Positions 34,517-42,778 of a DNA stretch of 64,000 nt are shown here, piece by piece. The position numbers were made by a program, and so were the translations under genes. Position 1 is the stretch's first letter. Each line of letters starts with the position of its first letter. The notes beneath the pieces are model-generated. The model did no database searches. It was not told the DNA's origin and saw nothing but the letters and a program-made list of their open reading frames with translations. Source of the DNA: Alitabrizicola rongguiensis (GTDB taxonomy: Bacteria; Pseudomonadota; Alphaproteobacteria; Rhodobacterales; Rhodobacteraceae); the NCBI RefSeq assembly GCF_021491355.1, contig NZ_JAKENF010000002.1:310001-374000 (forward strand), written 5' to 3'.

Positions 34517-37465
34517 TCAGGTACGTCTCCTGCGTCGCAGCTTCGTGGCGGTGGGCAGCTCGCCGCTCGAGATCTTCGCCTTCCCGACACAGGTCGGATA
34601 GCGAACGCAGCCAAGGAACTTGCCATAGCTGCCGCTCCGTTCGACCAGCCAGCCATCATCGCATTCCGGGCAAGTGGGATAGCTGGCACCGCAGCTACAT
34701 CGAACTTCGGTCGTCCCATTGACACGGCGTGGCAGTGCGCTTCCGCAGGATGGACAGGCAGGTAGTAGGTTTCCGCAATGTTGTACATGCTCACAACGAT
34801 ACCACAGCCGTCCGTCCTGCCCAGTGACGCCCAGCAAACGCCCACCGCATTCGCCGCAGACGTGGGCCTCCGGCTCAGCTCCGGGGGCCGCCGAGATCCC
34901 ATAAGCAGGATCTTTCCGAAGCTCGGTGACGAAAGACGATGGCCGCGCGTTCGAGGCAAGGATCGTCAAGGTGTGCCGTGCCCGGGTCATCGCGACATAC
35001 ATGACACGACGCTCTTCTGCGTTCTGGTAGGCTTCCTCCTCCGGCGACACCAGAGACAGGAGCGGGTCGTCGACGATCTCTGACGGGAACCCCATGCGCC
35101 CACTGTCGGCGTTCAGCAGGATGACGTGGTCGGCCTCCAGCCCTTTGGAGGCATGGATCGTCTTGAAGCTTATCTTCAGCCGAGAGTAGCGGCGCCTAAG
35201 TTCCTGCATGTCCGGCTCGATAAATCGGTATCGGCCAAGGAGAAGTACCGTCGCGGGTTTTGCATCAGGCGCCACAGCGGCTGACATGGCGGCAAGAACC
35301 TCGGACAGTTTCCCCTCATCCTCTCCCTTGGAGACGGTCATGATCCGGATCGCAGGTTCGGTCGCTGTTCCGGCCGGGATGATCTGTTTCTGGATCTGCG
35401 CCGGGTTCTGCAAAACGAAGGTTCTGGCTGCGAAGGCAATCTGATCGACCGAACGGAAGGTGCGACCCAGATCGACGGTTCGGTGCACTCCTGTCTCACC
35501 ATCGAAGCTGCCACCGAACTCTGTCCCGAAGTGACGCATCAGGTGTATGTCGGACCCCGCGAAGCGGAAGATCGACTGCCAGTCGTCGCCCACGGCGAAA
35601 ACACGCACGTCAGGATGCTGGGCTTTCAGCGCCTTCACCAACCGGGCCCGGCTTTGCGAAATGTCCTGGAACTCGTCAACCAGGATGTGGCGGAACGGAC
35701 TGATGTAGCGCCTCGTCTCTACATAGCCTGCAGCGCGCAGGATCATGTCCTCGAAGTCGATGCGACCGCTGAGGCGCTTCTGGTACTCCTCGAAGACCGG
35801 CGTAAAGACATCGAGAAACGCACGTGCTCGCTGACCCAACTTGATCCGCTCGGATTTGGTCTCGCAGTCCTGCAGGCTGTAACCACCGCTCTTGAACTTG
35901 CGCAGGAAGGTTCCGAGCAGCTTCGAAAAGTCATCGACCTGGTTCAACTCGACGATCCGGTCATAGATCGTGTTGACCGGTCGGGGTTTCTGGGTGACAT
36001 GCGGCGCCAGTTTCTCGGCGAGGCCGGTCAGCAGGCGACCCTCCTGCCGTTCATAGCTGTAGGTCTCGATCAAGGTGGTTTGATGCTCGGCGTGGACCTG
36101 GCGCTTCCAGTCCATGCTGGCCAAGTATTGGTCGCGGTTCACAAAAGGGGCCGTAAATAGCCGTTCGCTGCCATCGGCCATCTTCTGGCGTCGCACCCCG
36201 AAATGCTCGATGTAGATGCCACTTTCGGTCAGCCGAAAGTCCGGCTGGTAATCTCGCCTGCCCGTTTCCGCGATCTTGTGCTCGTAGATGGGCTCGTACT
36301 CGTATTCGATGCCGTTCTCATAGAGCCAGTTGGCGATCTGCAGCTCTTCGTAGCTTTTGACCTTTTCTCCCTGCAGTGTCCGCAGGTCTTGCGCTTCCAT
36401 GTGGGTGTAGAAGTCGTGTTTGGTCTTGAAGTCCCATTCGGTCTTCGGCTCGACCAGGAAATGCGAAAAAAACCGGATGATGGCGTTCGACACGTCCGAG
36501 AGCTTGTGGACAAGGTCCTTCAGGATCTGCTTGATCAGGTTGGTGAAGGCCATGTCGTCCGTGGCGTGGTCGGCCAAGGCTGGCTTCGACCCTTCGACGA
36601 TCCCGATGATGTCGTAGGCAATTGCGTGGAACGTCCGCGCGACGACGGGCACCCCGGATCGGGCCTCGACCCGTTCCGACATCTCTTCTGCCGCGTTCTT
36701 CGCGAATGCTAAGAGCAGGATCTCTTGCGGCTGGCGGATGCCCGCCTTGACCAGATAGGCGGCCTTTGCAGTAATGACGCTGGTCTTGCCCGATCCCGCT
36801 CCGGCAAGAACGAGCGTCGCATCCTCATCGACGACAACCGAAAGACGCTGTTCCGGCGTCAGCGGCTTGCTCTCAATAGTATCGAAGAAGTCCTTCCAGC
36901 GTTCCAGTTCGGCGGAGAGGAAAGCGGCAATGCCATCCGCACGCATCGTGCGCGGGTCAGCGGCAAACTTCCTGACGGGCGCAATACGGGCGGCGGCCTC
37001 GGGACCAATGGCATCGATATTCAGCTTCGACAGCAGCGACGCCTCCAGTCGTCGAGCGTCATCCAGTGCAGGTGAGATCTGGCACGCCGCGGGGTATCGG
37101 GACGGTGCAGCCAAATCGAGCACCTCGGCAAGGGTCCTGTCCAGTTGCGCCGCTTCTCTCTCGAGGGCTCCGAGATTGAAGCTGGTCCACGCTGCCGCAA
37201 CCTGTGCTGAGAAATCATGGGCCTCGTGGTTGCCCGCGCCCTTCAGCGTGACAACGTCAGTTTCGCCCGAGCGGATGGTTAGTGAGGTCCCGAGCATTCC
37301 CTTCCGAATGGAAGGTGCGGCCACCATCAACCGCAACGGCAAGTCATCAACCCGGCCGCGTCGCGTGATCCGGATGCTATTCCCGTCCAACTCAATCGCA
37401 CGAGCAAATCGGCCTAGGGGATCAGCAAGGAAACCAAACAGAGGTCGTTGTTGCAGTCGAATCAA
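34517..37465 (-). CDS. helicase IV-like UvrD-family helicase with inserted nuclease domain and zinc ribbons
   Basis: The 982-residue protein follows DNA helicase IV (HelD): an N-terminal region, TPEQRLSVVVDEDATLVLAGAGSGKTSV (Walker A near residues 221-228), HILVDEFQDIS, FAVGDDWQSIFRFAGSD, FKTIHASKGLEADHVI and RRVMYVAMTRARH. Between the helicase blocks, about residues 365-425, is an insert with SYEELQIANWLYENGIEYEYEP and YQPDFRLTESGIYIEHFG, the pattern of a PD-(D/E)XK nuclease. The C terminus adds several CxxC zinc ribbons (CGECGG, CPSCG, CSCG, CPECDDG and a topoisomerase-type last ribbon). A DNA repair or phage-defence role is likely. Start at 37465. Confidence 0.85.
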   Translation of the reverse strand: MIRLQQRPLFGFLADPLGRFARAIELDGNSIRITRRGRVDDLPLRLMVAAPSIRKGMLGTSLTIRSGETDVVTLKGAGNHEAHDFSAQVAAAWTSFNLGALEREAAQLDRTLAEVLDLAAPSRYPAACQISPALDDARRLEASLLSKLNIDAIGPEAAARIAPVRKFAADPRTMRADGIAAFLSAELERWKDFFDTIESKPLTPEQRLSVVVDEDATLVLAGAGSGKTSVITAKAAYLVKAGIRQPQEILLLAFAKNAAEEMSERVEARSGVPVVARTFHAIAYDIIGIVEGSKPALADHATDDMAFTNLIKQILKDLVHKLSDVSNAIIRFFSHFLVEPKTEWDFKTKHDFYTHMEAQDLRTLQGEKVKSYEELQIANWLYENGIEYEYEPIYEHKIAETGRRDYQPDFRLTESGIYIEHFGVRRQKMADGSERLFTAPFVNRDQYLASMDWKRQVHAEHQTTLIETYSYERQEGRLLTGLAEKLAPHVTQKPRPVNTIYDRIVELNQVDDFSKLLGTFLRKFKSGGYSLQDCETKSERIKLGQRARAFLDVFTPVFEEYQKRLSGRIDFEDMILRAAGYVETRRYISPFRHILVDEFQDISQSRARLVKALKAQHPDVRVFAVGDDWQSIFRFAGSDIHLMRHFGTEFGGSFDGETGVHRTVDLGRTFRSVDQIAFAARTFVLQNPAQIQKQIIPAGTATEPAIRIMTVSKGEDEGKLSEVLAAMSAAVAPDAKPATVLLLGRYRFIEPDMQELRRRYSRLKISFKTIHASKGLEADHVILLNADSGRMGFPSEIVDDPLLSLVSPEEEAYQNAEERRVMYVAMTRARHTLTILASNARPSSFVTELRKDPAYGISAAPGAEPEAHVCGECGGRLLGVTGQDGRLWYRCEHVQHCGNLLPACPSCGSALPRRVNGTTEVRCSCGASYPTCPECDDGWLVERSGSYGKFLGCVRYPTCVGKAKISSGELPTATKLRRRRRT

Positions 37466-37666
37466 TGCGCTGAGCCTCGGGATCGCATCTGGTCAGCTTG
37501 TCTCTCGGACAAGCCAGACATCAACCATGAACGAAGATCACGGCCAAAGAATGGAAAGTACCATCCCGGCACGTCAGGCTTTTCGGCGTCATTGTCCCAT
37601 CTGCCACAGATCAGCCTGATTGCGATGCTGTTCTGGCTCATGAGCATCAATCAGGACTTTCTTCGA

Positions 37667-38176
37667 ATGGACTCTATCGACTGGGATGACCGCGCATTTT
37701 TCGATGATGACGAGTGGGTGACCTGGTCGGAAATCAATGAACAGTTGCGACACAAGGAATGGCGCGCCAAGTATCCAAACGCTGTTCAAACCATGATCCC
37801 CTACTTCGAGTCACTGATCTCGCTTGCTGAAAGCTACCATCTCGAAACTGGACTCCACCTGAACGCCTACGGCGACATCGGTGAACTCTTCGGCGCCATC
37901 ACATACGGGATCAAATTGAACCGAACCTACGCCCAAGGTGCGGATGGAAGGCTTGGCAACGACCATGTCGAGATCAAGACAATTACTCCCTTCAAGAAGA
38001 AGGACGAGGTCTTGGTCGACCTGTCAGGCAACTTCAGCAAGCTGCTTGTCGTCAAGATTAACGAGGCATTTCAGGTATGTGGCCGAATGGTTGATCGCAG
38101 GTCCCTTCCGACGCAAAGGGGGCGTTATCTCAGGGTCAGGTGGGCGGACCTGCCGAGTTCAACTTCCGGAAGCTGA
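37667..38176 (+). CDS. probable PD-(D/E)XK-type protein of unknown function
   Basis: The 169-residue product (MDSIDWDDRAFFDDDEWVTW...) has an acidic N terminus, then a helix-like LNAYGDIGELFGAITYGIKL. NDHVEIKTITPFKKKDEVLVDL and LLVVKINEAFQ follow. The spacing of a helix glutamate, Asp and Glu-x-Lys suggests a restriction-endonuclease fold. The frame is open to 37448 and the start is uncertain (ATG 37625, 37640 or 37667; none has a strong ribosome site). It begins 201 bases from the divergent helicase start. Confidence 0.55.
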   Translation: MDSIDWDDRAFFDDDEWVTWSEINEQLRHKEWRAKYPNAVQTMIPYFESLISLAESYHLETGLHLNAYGDIGELFGAITYGIKLNRTYAQGADGRLGNDHVEIKTITPFKKKDEVLVDLSGNFSKLLVVKINEAFQVCGRMVDRRSLPTQRGRYLRVRWADLPSSTSGS

Positions 38177-38385
38177 CGAAAATGCTTACTGTGCGACGAT
38201 GTCAGTTGTCGCTGCGCACTGACACTTACCGCTCCCCGCTTGGTGCCGAATATTGGAACCTGCAAAGCTGCTCTCCAGCATCGGCTGCCCCCACCACTTA
38301 AACGTGCAGGACCAAAACGCGGATAGTCGCTCGAACTATGCGAATGCCGGAAGCAACCTCTGATCAACGCTCAATTGATACAAGG

Positions 38386-39378
38386 TTACGGCATCGCCGG
38401 GAAATCCGAGCGACCGTAGTTCTCGACCATCTTTCGTAGACCAACGGGGGTCACGACCTCGACCTTGTCGCCCCACTGATAAAGGTGCCACGCCATCTCG
38501 AGCCAGCCGCTGGCCTGAAAGCGGACAACCAGAGACCCATCCTCTTCCTCCGCAACCTCCTGATCCGGATGAAACTCGAACTCCCTCGCAATGGCGGCTG
38601 CCTCGGGCCGGAACCTCCAGACGACTTCGCCAAATTCCTTGTCGGCATGGAAGGACCCGAAGGCTCTCGCGGCATGGGTTGACAGGTCGAACTCGGCATC
38701 GCGGGCGAAGGTCTGGATGTCGAGGCGCGCGTGGCGCATCCGGTCCAGCCGGTAGTGCTGGAACCCGCCCGATTTGCCGACCTCCCGGGCGACGAGATAC
38801 CTACGTACACCGATCAGCAGACCATAGGGCTCGAGGATGCGTTCGCGGGGATTCTTTTCCTTGGGGCCTGCGTAGCTCACGACGAGCCGGAAGGGCCCCT
38901 TCAGCGCCTGGGCAATCGTTTCGAGAACCAAAGGCTCGCTCTTCACTCGCGGGCCAGGCCGTGAGGCGTAGCCATAGGCTTCCAGCACCGCCTCGGCATC
39001 GGCCTCCGCACGTCGCGCATGGGAACTCGGCATCGTGGCGAGCAGCCGATCCCTGAGCGAGGTCAGTGTCCGGACCTCGTGGATAGCTCCTTCGCGCTCG
39101 GCGCGGCGGATGCTCATTTCAAGCGCGGCAAGCTCGCTGTCGCGGATCCCCTGCATCCGCAGAAGGCTCGTGTCCCGCAGCTTCCAGCGGCGGCGGCGAT
39201 CTGCATCCGTGCGGATCTCGACACCGGGAAAGGCGTCTTCCAGCGCCTTGGTCATGCGCTGTGCCGTGCGATGATCGGCGTCGAACTCCTCAACGATGTC
39301 GGCAAGGGACACACCGGCATGACGCGCCGCGGCCATTTCGGCCAGCCGAAGAAGATCTTTAGCCTTGCTCAGGGACAT
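38386..39378 (-). CDS. WYL-domain transcriptional regulator
   Basis: The 330-residue protein has an N-terminal winged helix (KDLLRLAEMAAARHAGVSLADIVEEFDADHRTAQRMTKALEDAFP), then a WYL domain (PFRLVVSYAGPKEKNPRERILEPYGLLIGVRRYLVARE). A C-terminal WCX-like extension (FHPDQEVAEEEDGSLVVRFQASGWLEMAWHLYQWGDKVEVVTP) follows. WYL proteins are frequent repressors of defence loci and may bind nucleic-acid ligands. ATG 39378 has GGAGGACAA upstream. Confidence 0.88.
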   Translation of the reverse strand: MSLSKAKDLLRLAEMAAARHAGVSLADIVEEFDADHRTAQRMTKALEDAFPGVEIRTDADRRRRWKLRDTSLLRMQGIRDSELAALEMSIRRAEREGAIHEVRTLTSLRDRLLATMPSSHARRAEADAEAVLEAYGYASRPGPRVKSEPLVLETIAQALKGPFRLVVSYAGPKEKNPRERILEPYGLLIGVRRYLVAREVGKSGGFQHYRLDRMRHARLDIQTFARDAEFDLSTHAARAFGSFHADKEFGEVVWRFRPEAAAIAREFEFHPDQEVAEEEDGSLVVRFQASGWLEMAWHLYQWGDKVEVVTPVGLRKMVENYGRSDFPAMP

Positions 39379-39717
39379 TTGTCCTCCACCCCACACCTCT
39401 GCGCACGAGCAAGGTCCAGCAGAACCGCTGCCGCCGAAGAAATATTCAACAAAAACAAGCGATCACACTGGCACTGCGCCGTCCAGTCATCCCTTCGGCC
39501 ATTTCCGCCAGCCGTTGCCGCGATCGTCCTTTCGGAACGTGTCATCACTTTGGCGGGCCTTGGTCCTGAAATTCCATACTGCATCCGGAAGGCGGGTGAG
39601 TACAGGCTCGCGCAGCCTCCCTGACAGGATCTGACACCTTCACCTCTTATTAACGTTTCTGTGGCCGTCGGGGCGATTCCTTCGGTTCACGAGTAACTCA
39701 AGGTGAAGAGTATCCCG
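39379..39717. other. 339-base divergent intergenic region (WYL regulator / thermonuclease)
   Basis: The region should hold the promoters of the WYL gene (minus) and the thermonuclease-fold gene (plus). An AT-rich stretch around 39640-39665 (TCTTATTAACGTTTCTG) is the most promoter-like part. I saw no further gene and no convincing operator. Confidence 0.4.
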
Positions 39718-40200
39718 ATGGTCACACCCCCTGCCCCCGTAGCCACCCAGTCCCCTGGCCGGATCCCTGCCCAGACATCTCTGTTTGCTGCTGCACTTAT
39801 CCTCCTCACGTCGAATCCCATGCAGGGTTCAGGGCTGATGCTCGAAGGTGTCGTCACCCATGTGCGGGACGGGGACACGATTGTGGTCTCCGGGGTTCCC
39901 GTCCGTCTGTCGGGCGTGACCGCCGATGAGCTGGGAACAGCCCGAGGCGAAGCAGCCGCAGCGTTCATTCGCGACATGGTGCGTGGAGAAGTCGTGACCT
40001 GCGCCCTGACCGGCGAAACCACGCATGACCGTCAGGTCGGCCGCTGCTCCATTGATGGCGAGGACCTCGGCATCAAGCTGATTGCGGCGCGCCTCGCGGG
40101 GCGCTGCGCCCGCTACGACCCCGACGGATTCTACCGCGTCCCGCAACAGGACGCGGGCCCCTACACCGGCCTGATGCCGGCCTACTGCATTCCCCGATGA
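39718..40200 (+). CDS. thermonuclease (SNase) family protein, exported or membrane-anchored
   Basis: The 160-residue protein has a hydrophobic N-terminal stretch (TSLFAAALILLTSNP, about residues 20-34), then an OB-fold SNase core. The core shows GVVTHVRDGDTIVVSGVPVRLSGVTADE, GEAAAAFIRDMVRGEVVTCALTGETTHDRQVGRCSIDGEDLGIKLIAARLAGRC. The Asp in DGDT, the Arg in VRLSGV, the Glu in GEAAA and the later GRCSI Arg match the catalytic pattern. It probably cleaves nucleic acids outside the cytoplasm. ATG 39718 is preferred over GTG 39703. Confidence 0.78.
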   Translation: MVTPPAPVATQSPGRIPAQTSLFAAALILLTSNPMQGSGLMLEGVVTHVRDGDTIVVSGVPVRLSGVTADELGTARGEAAAAFIRDMVRGEVVTCALTGETTHDRQVGRCSIDGEDLGIKLIAARLAGRCARYDPDGFYRVPQQDAGPYTGLMPAYCIPR

Positions 40201-40242
40201 CGCTCGGCGACCCCGAGACTGCTTGCCAGAAAGGACCCTGAG

Positions 40243-41352
40243 ATGACGACCAAAGACCTCCCCACCCATTACGAGCGCGGCACGCGCCTGGCCCAGTCCG
40301 CGGCCATTGGCTGCTCCGCCTTCGCGGCCCTCGGGACCGCGCTCGGCTACTATGCCGCCGGCGGCCATCCGATCGTCGCGGCCGCCGGGGGGCTGGTGCT
40401 TGCCGGCGCGCTCGGCGTGAGCTGGCACATCGCCATCGGCGCGGCGAGCCGGGCCAGGACGGTCCTCGGGACAACCGCGATCATTCTCACGGGCTTTGCC
40501 CTGACCGCCGTGGCTATCGGGGCCAGCGCCCAAGCGGTTGTCGTTACGATGGCCGGCAGGAGCGCGCTTTCGGCGGAGCTGATCGAGCGGGTCGAGCCGA
40601 TCAGCGACGCCCTGGCCACGGCATCGGCGCAATCCGATTTGAGCCCCCTGATCGGCTCGGCCGCATCCATCGCCGCGGGCTATCGCGCAATGGCAGGTCA
40701 GGAAGCCAAGGGCGCCTTTGGCAAATCCGGCGAAGGGCCGCGCTTTGCCACGCTAACCCTGGCCGCCGAAGGCTTTGACACAGCCCAACAGACCCTGACG
40801 GCGCTCGACGCCAAGTCGGGTGAAATCCATGCCCGCGGCCTCAACGCCATCGCAGCCCTGCGCGCCGCCGCGGCGATGGGCGACCAGGCCGCCTTCCTGA
40901 CCGCCGCGCAGGACGTCGCCGCCGCCGTGACCGACCTGCAGTCGCTTGATCCCAGTGTGGTGGTGCAGACGACCGGGATCGTCCGCGTCGACGGGGAGAC
41001 CATCGCCGGTCTCGACGCCCCGACCCAAGGCTGGGTCTCGCAGGCGCAGGCCTGGTCGGATAACCATGCCTCGGTCAGCGTCCCAATCCCCGCCCCGATC
41101 AGCCTTGGCGAGGCCGTCCGCGCCCAAGCTTTCGGCGCAGCTCTTCACGCCTGGATCGCCGCCGGCGCAATCGACATGCTGCCGCTGATCGCCCTCCTGC
41201 TCATCGTCAGCCTCCGCGCCGAGCCCCTGATGCGCGACCGCATCCAGCCCCCCGAAGAGGCCGAGATAGGCGAACGCGAAGCCGCCCTGCGCAACCGGGA
41301 ATCCGCCGTCGCGGCCGGATCGGGGATCAGCCGGCTTCATGCGGCGGAGTGA
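40243..41352 (+). CDS. membrane protein of unknown function
   Basis: The 369-residue alanine-rich protein has three N-terminal membrane segments (about residues 21-40, 44-62 and 74-95). A long alanine-rich helical region (about 100-280) with coiled-coil-like repeats follows, then one C-terminal membrane segment (MLPLIALLLIVSLRA) and a charged tail (EEAEIGEREAALRNRESAVAA). No family is recognised. The layout suggests an inner-membrane protein with a periplasmic or cytoplasmic helical domain. It starts 42 bases after the thermonuclease gene. Confidence 0.68.
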   Translation: MTTKDLPTHYERGTRLAQSAAIGCSAFAALGTALGYYAAGGHPIVAAAGGLVLAGALGVSWHIAIGAASRARTVLGTTAIILTGFALTAVAIGASAQAVVVTMAGRSALSAELIERVEPISDALATASAQSDLSPLIGSAASIAAGYRAMAGQEAKGAFGKSGEGPRFATLTLAAEGFDTAQQTLTALDAKSGEIHARGLNAIAALRAAAAMGDQAAFLTAAQDVAAAVTDLQSLDPSVVVQTTGIVRVDGETIAGLDAPTQGWVSQAQAWSDNHASVSVPIPAPISLGEAVRAQAFGAALHAWIAAGAIDMLPLIALLLIVSLRAEPLMRDRIQPPEEAEIGEREAALRNRESAVAAGSGISRLHAAE

Positions 41353-41455
41353 TTGCAGCCAGGCCACCTCGTGCGGCTGTCCCGTCAAACACTGACGAAG
41401 AGCAGCACCAGACCTTATCGCAAGATTTCCCGCCAAATGTGCGTCACGAGGAAAG

Positions 41456-41887
41456 ATGGCAATGCACGAGCCCAAAGACATCCGCGCGGCCCTGGAAGCA
41501 ATTACTACATTCTTGCCACGACTGGAGGACCCGGCGTTTCGCGGAGGCACCTGGGTTCATCGCAAGCTCTCCGATGGCCACCGCCAGATGCCGTTTGTGC
41601 ACTATGACCGCACCATCGTGGAGTTGGTAGAACAGGCCTACCAGCAGCAATGGGTTCGGCGCGATCTGCCGTGGCCGAAATGGAGTCAAACAGCGGAGGC
41701 AAAGCGTTTCCGCGATCACCCTGAGGAAATTGCGCAGGCCACTCTGGAACAACTGGTCCTGATAACGACGGCGGACATCAGAGCGGACCGCTTCTGTGAA
41801 GGACGGCTGCTCCAGATGATTGAGTCGGGAATGTTACTTCTTATAGTCAGGCGGATGCGAGCGATCTTGACCGAACTCGGTAGCTGA
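41456..41887 (+). CDS. DUF6508-like small protein
   Basis: The 143-residue protein has AALEAITTFLPRLEDPAFRGGTWVHRK and PFVHYDRTIVELVEQAYQQQWV, then a helical C-terminal half with LITTADIRADRFCEGRLLQMIESGMLLLIVRRM. The first half resembles DUF6508 proteins; this is from memory of the family pattern. The ATG is preceded by GAGGAAAG. Function is unknown. It lies 104 bases after the membrane protein and 74 bases before the HEPN-like gene. Confidence 0.55.
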   Translation: MAMHEPKDIRAALEAITTFLPRLEDPAFRGGTWVHRKLSDGHRQMPFVHYDRTIVELVEQAYQQQWVRRDLPWPKWSQTAEAKRFRDHPEEIAQATLEQLVLITTADIRADRFCEGRLLQMIESGMLLLIVRRMRAILTELGS

Positions 41888-41961
41888 AGAGCCCTGACTG
41901 TTTCCTCGAGCCAAACAATCTTCCCCGATCCGCCCAACCTTCGCCAAAATCAAATGGCTGC

Positions 41962-42717
41962 TTGACGCAAGACAACCGGAAGGTGATCCAATTGGCCGAG
42001 CGCGCCCTGTCATTTGAACAGTTGAAAGCCAAGGAGCGCCTGCTCAGGGACGGGTTCCCAGAAACTATGGCCGTCAAGGTGCATCGGGCGATTTCCTGGA
42101 TCGGCCGGGCGCAATCGGAACCCGACGACCCGGATGCTGCCTTCCTCTTCTACTGGATCGCCTTCAACGCGGCCTACGCTGATGACCAGGACGCGGATAC
42201 TCCCATCTCGGAAAGGACGCGCTTCGCCTCCGTCCTGCGCCAGATCGTGCGGTTGGACACCTCCGCCACCCTGCAGGGCGCCGTTGCCCAACGGTTTCAG
42301 GGGCCGATCAGGAAACTGCTCGAGAACAGGTATGTCTTCCGCCCCTTCTGGCTGAACGTGAATTGGGGAAGCGACGCCGACTGCCAACGCGCCTTCCGTT
42401 CTTCGGCGATGGAGGCGCGGCAGTCGATGATCGACAATGATGTCGCGCGAATCCTGATGATCGTTCTCGACCGGCTTTATGTGCTCCGCTGCCAGATGGT
42501 GCATGGGGGCACGACCTGGGGCTCCTACGTCAATCGCGATCAGGTGCGCGACGGAGCGGCCATTCTCGGCACTTTCCTTCCCGCCATGATCGACCTGATG
42601 CTGGACAACCCAGACGAGGATTGGGGGCGCCCCTTCTACCCGGTCGTGGGCAACCCCAGAAGAGGCGCGTCCGGGTCCGCGAAGCTTCAGGCGGGGACGG
42701 CAAGGACAGGTCCTTAG
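41962..42717 (+). CDS. HEPN-domain-like protein with R-x4-H motif
   Basis: The 251-residue protein has a HEPN-like helical pattern: AAFLFYWIAFNAAYADD (about residues 59-75) and a C-terminal helix pair DRLYVLRCQMVHGGTTW with Arg176-x4-His181, the RNase-type motif of HEPN toxins and Abi/ApeA-type proteins. Start is uncertain: TTG 41962 or GTG 41983, neither with a good ribosome site. Its end lies 61 bases before the five-gene operon, so it may belong to the same transcript. Nuclease activity is inferred. Confidence 0.6.
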   Translation: MTQDNRKVIQLAERALSFEQLKAKERLLRDGFPETMAVKVHRAISWIGRAQSEPDDPDAAFLFYWIAFNAAYADDQDADTPISERTRFASVLRQIVRLDTSATLQGAVAQRFQGPIRKLLENRYVFRPFWLNVNWGSDADCQRAFRSSAMEARQSMIDNDVARILMIVLDRLYVLRCQMVHGGTTWGSYVNRDQVRDGAAILGTFLPAMIDLMLDNPDEDWGRPFYPVVGNPRRGASGSAKLQAGTARTGP

Positions 42718-42778
42718 TCAAACCATTCCGGGATGATGAGTGCAACGTTGGCGAGTTTTGACGGGATTGACAGAAAAA

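Noticed and set aside
34195-34959. 254-codon minus-strand frame overlapping the 3' end of the helicase
   Set aside because: It is mostly a shadow of the helicase zinc-ribbon region in another frame. Only its tail lies outside, and that tail has no start, ribosome site or family motif.
39429-39624. Small plus-strand frames upstream of the thermonuclease gene
   Set aside because: No ribosome site and a composition unlike the neighbouring genes. The region is better read as a divergent promoter region.
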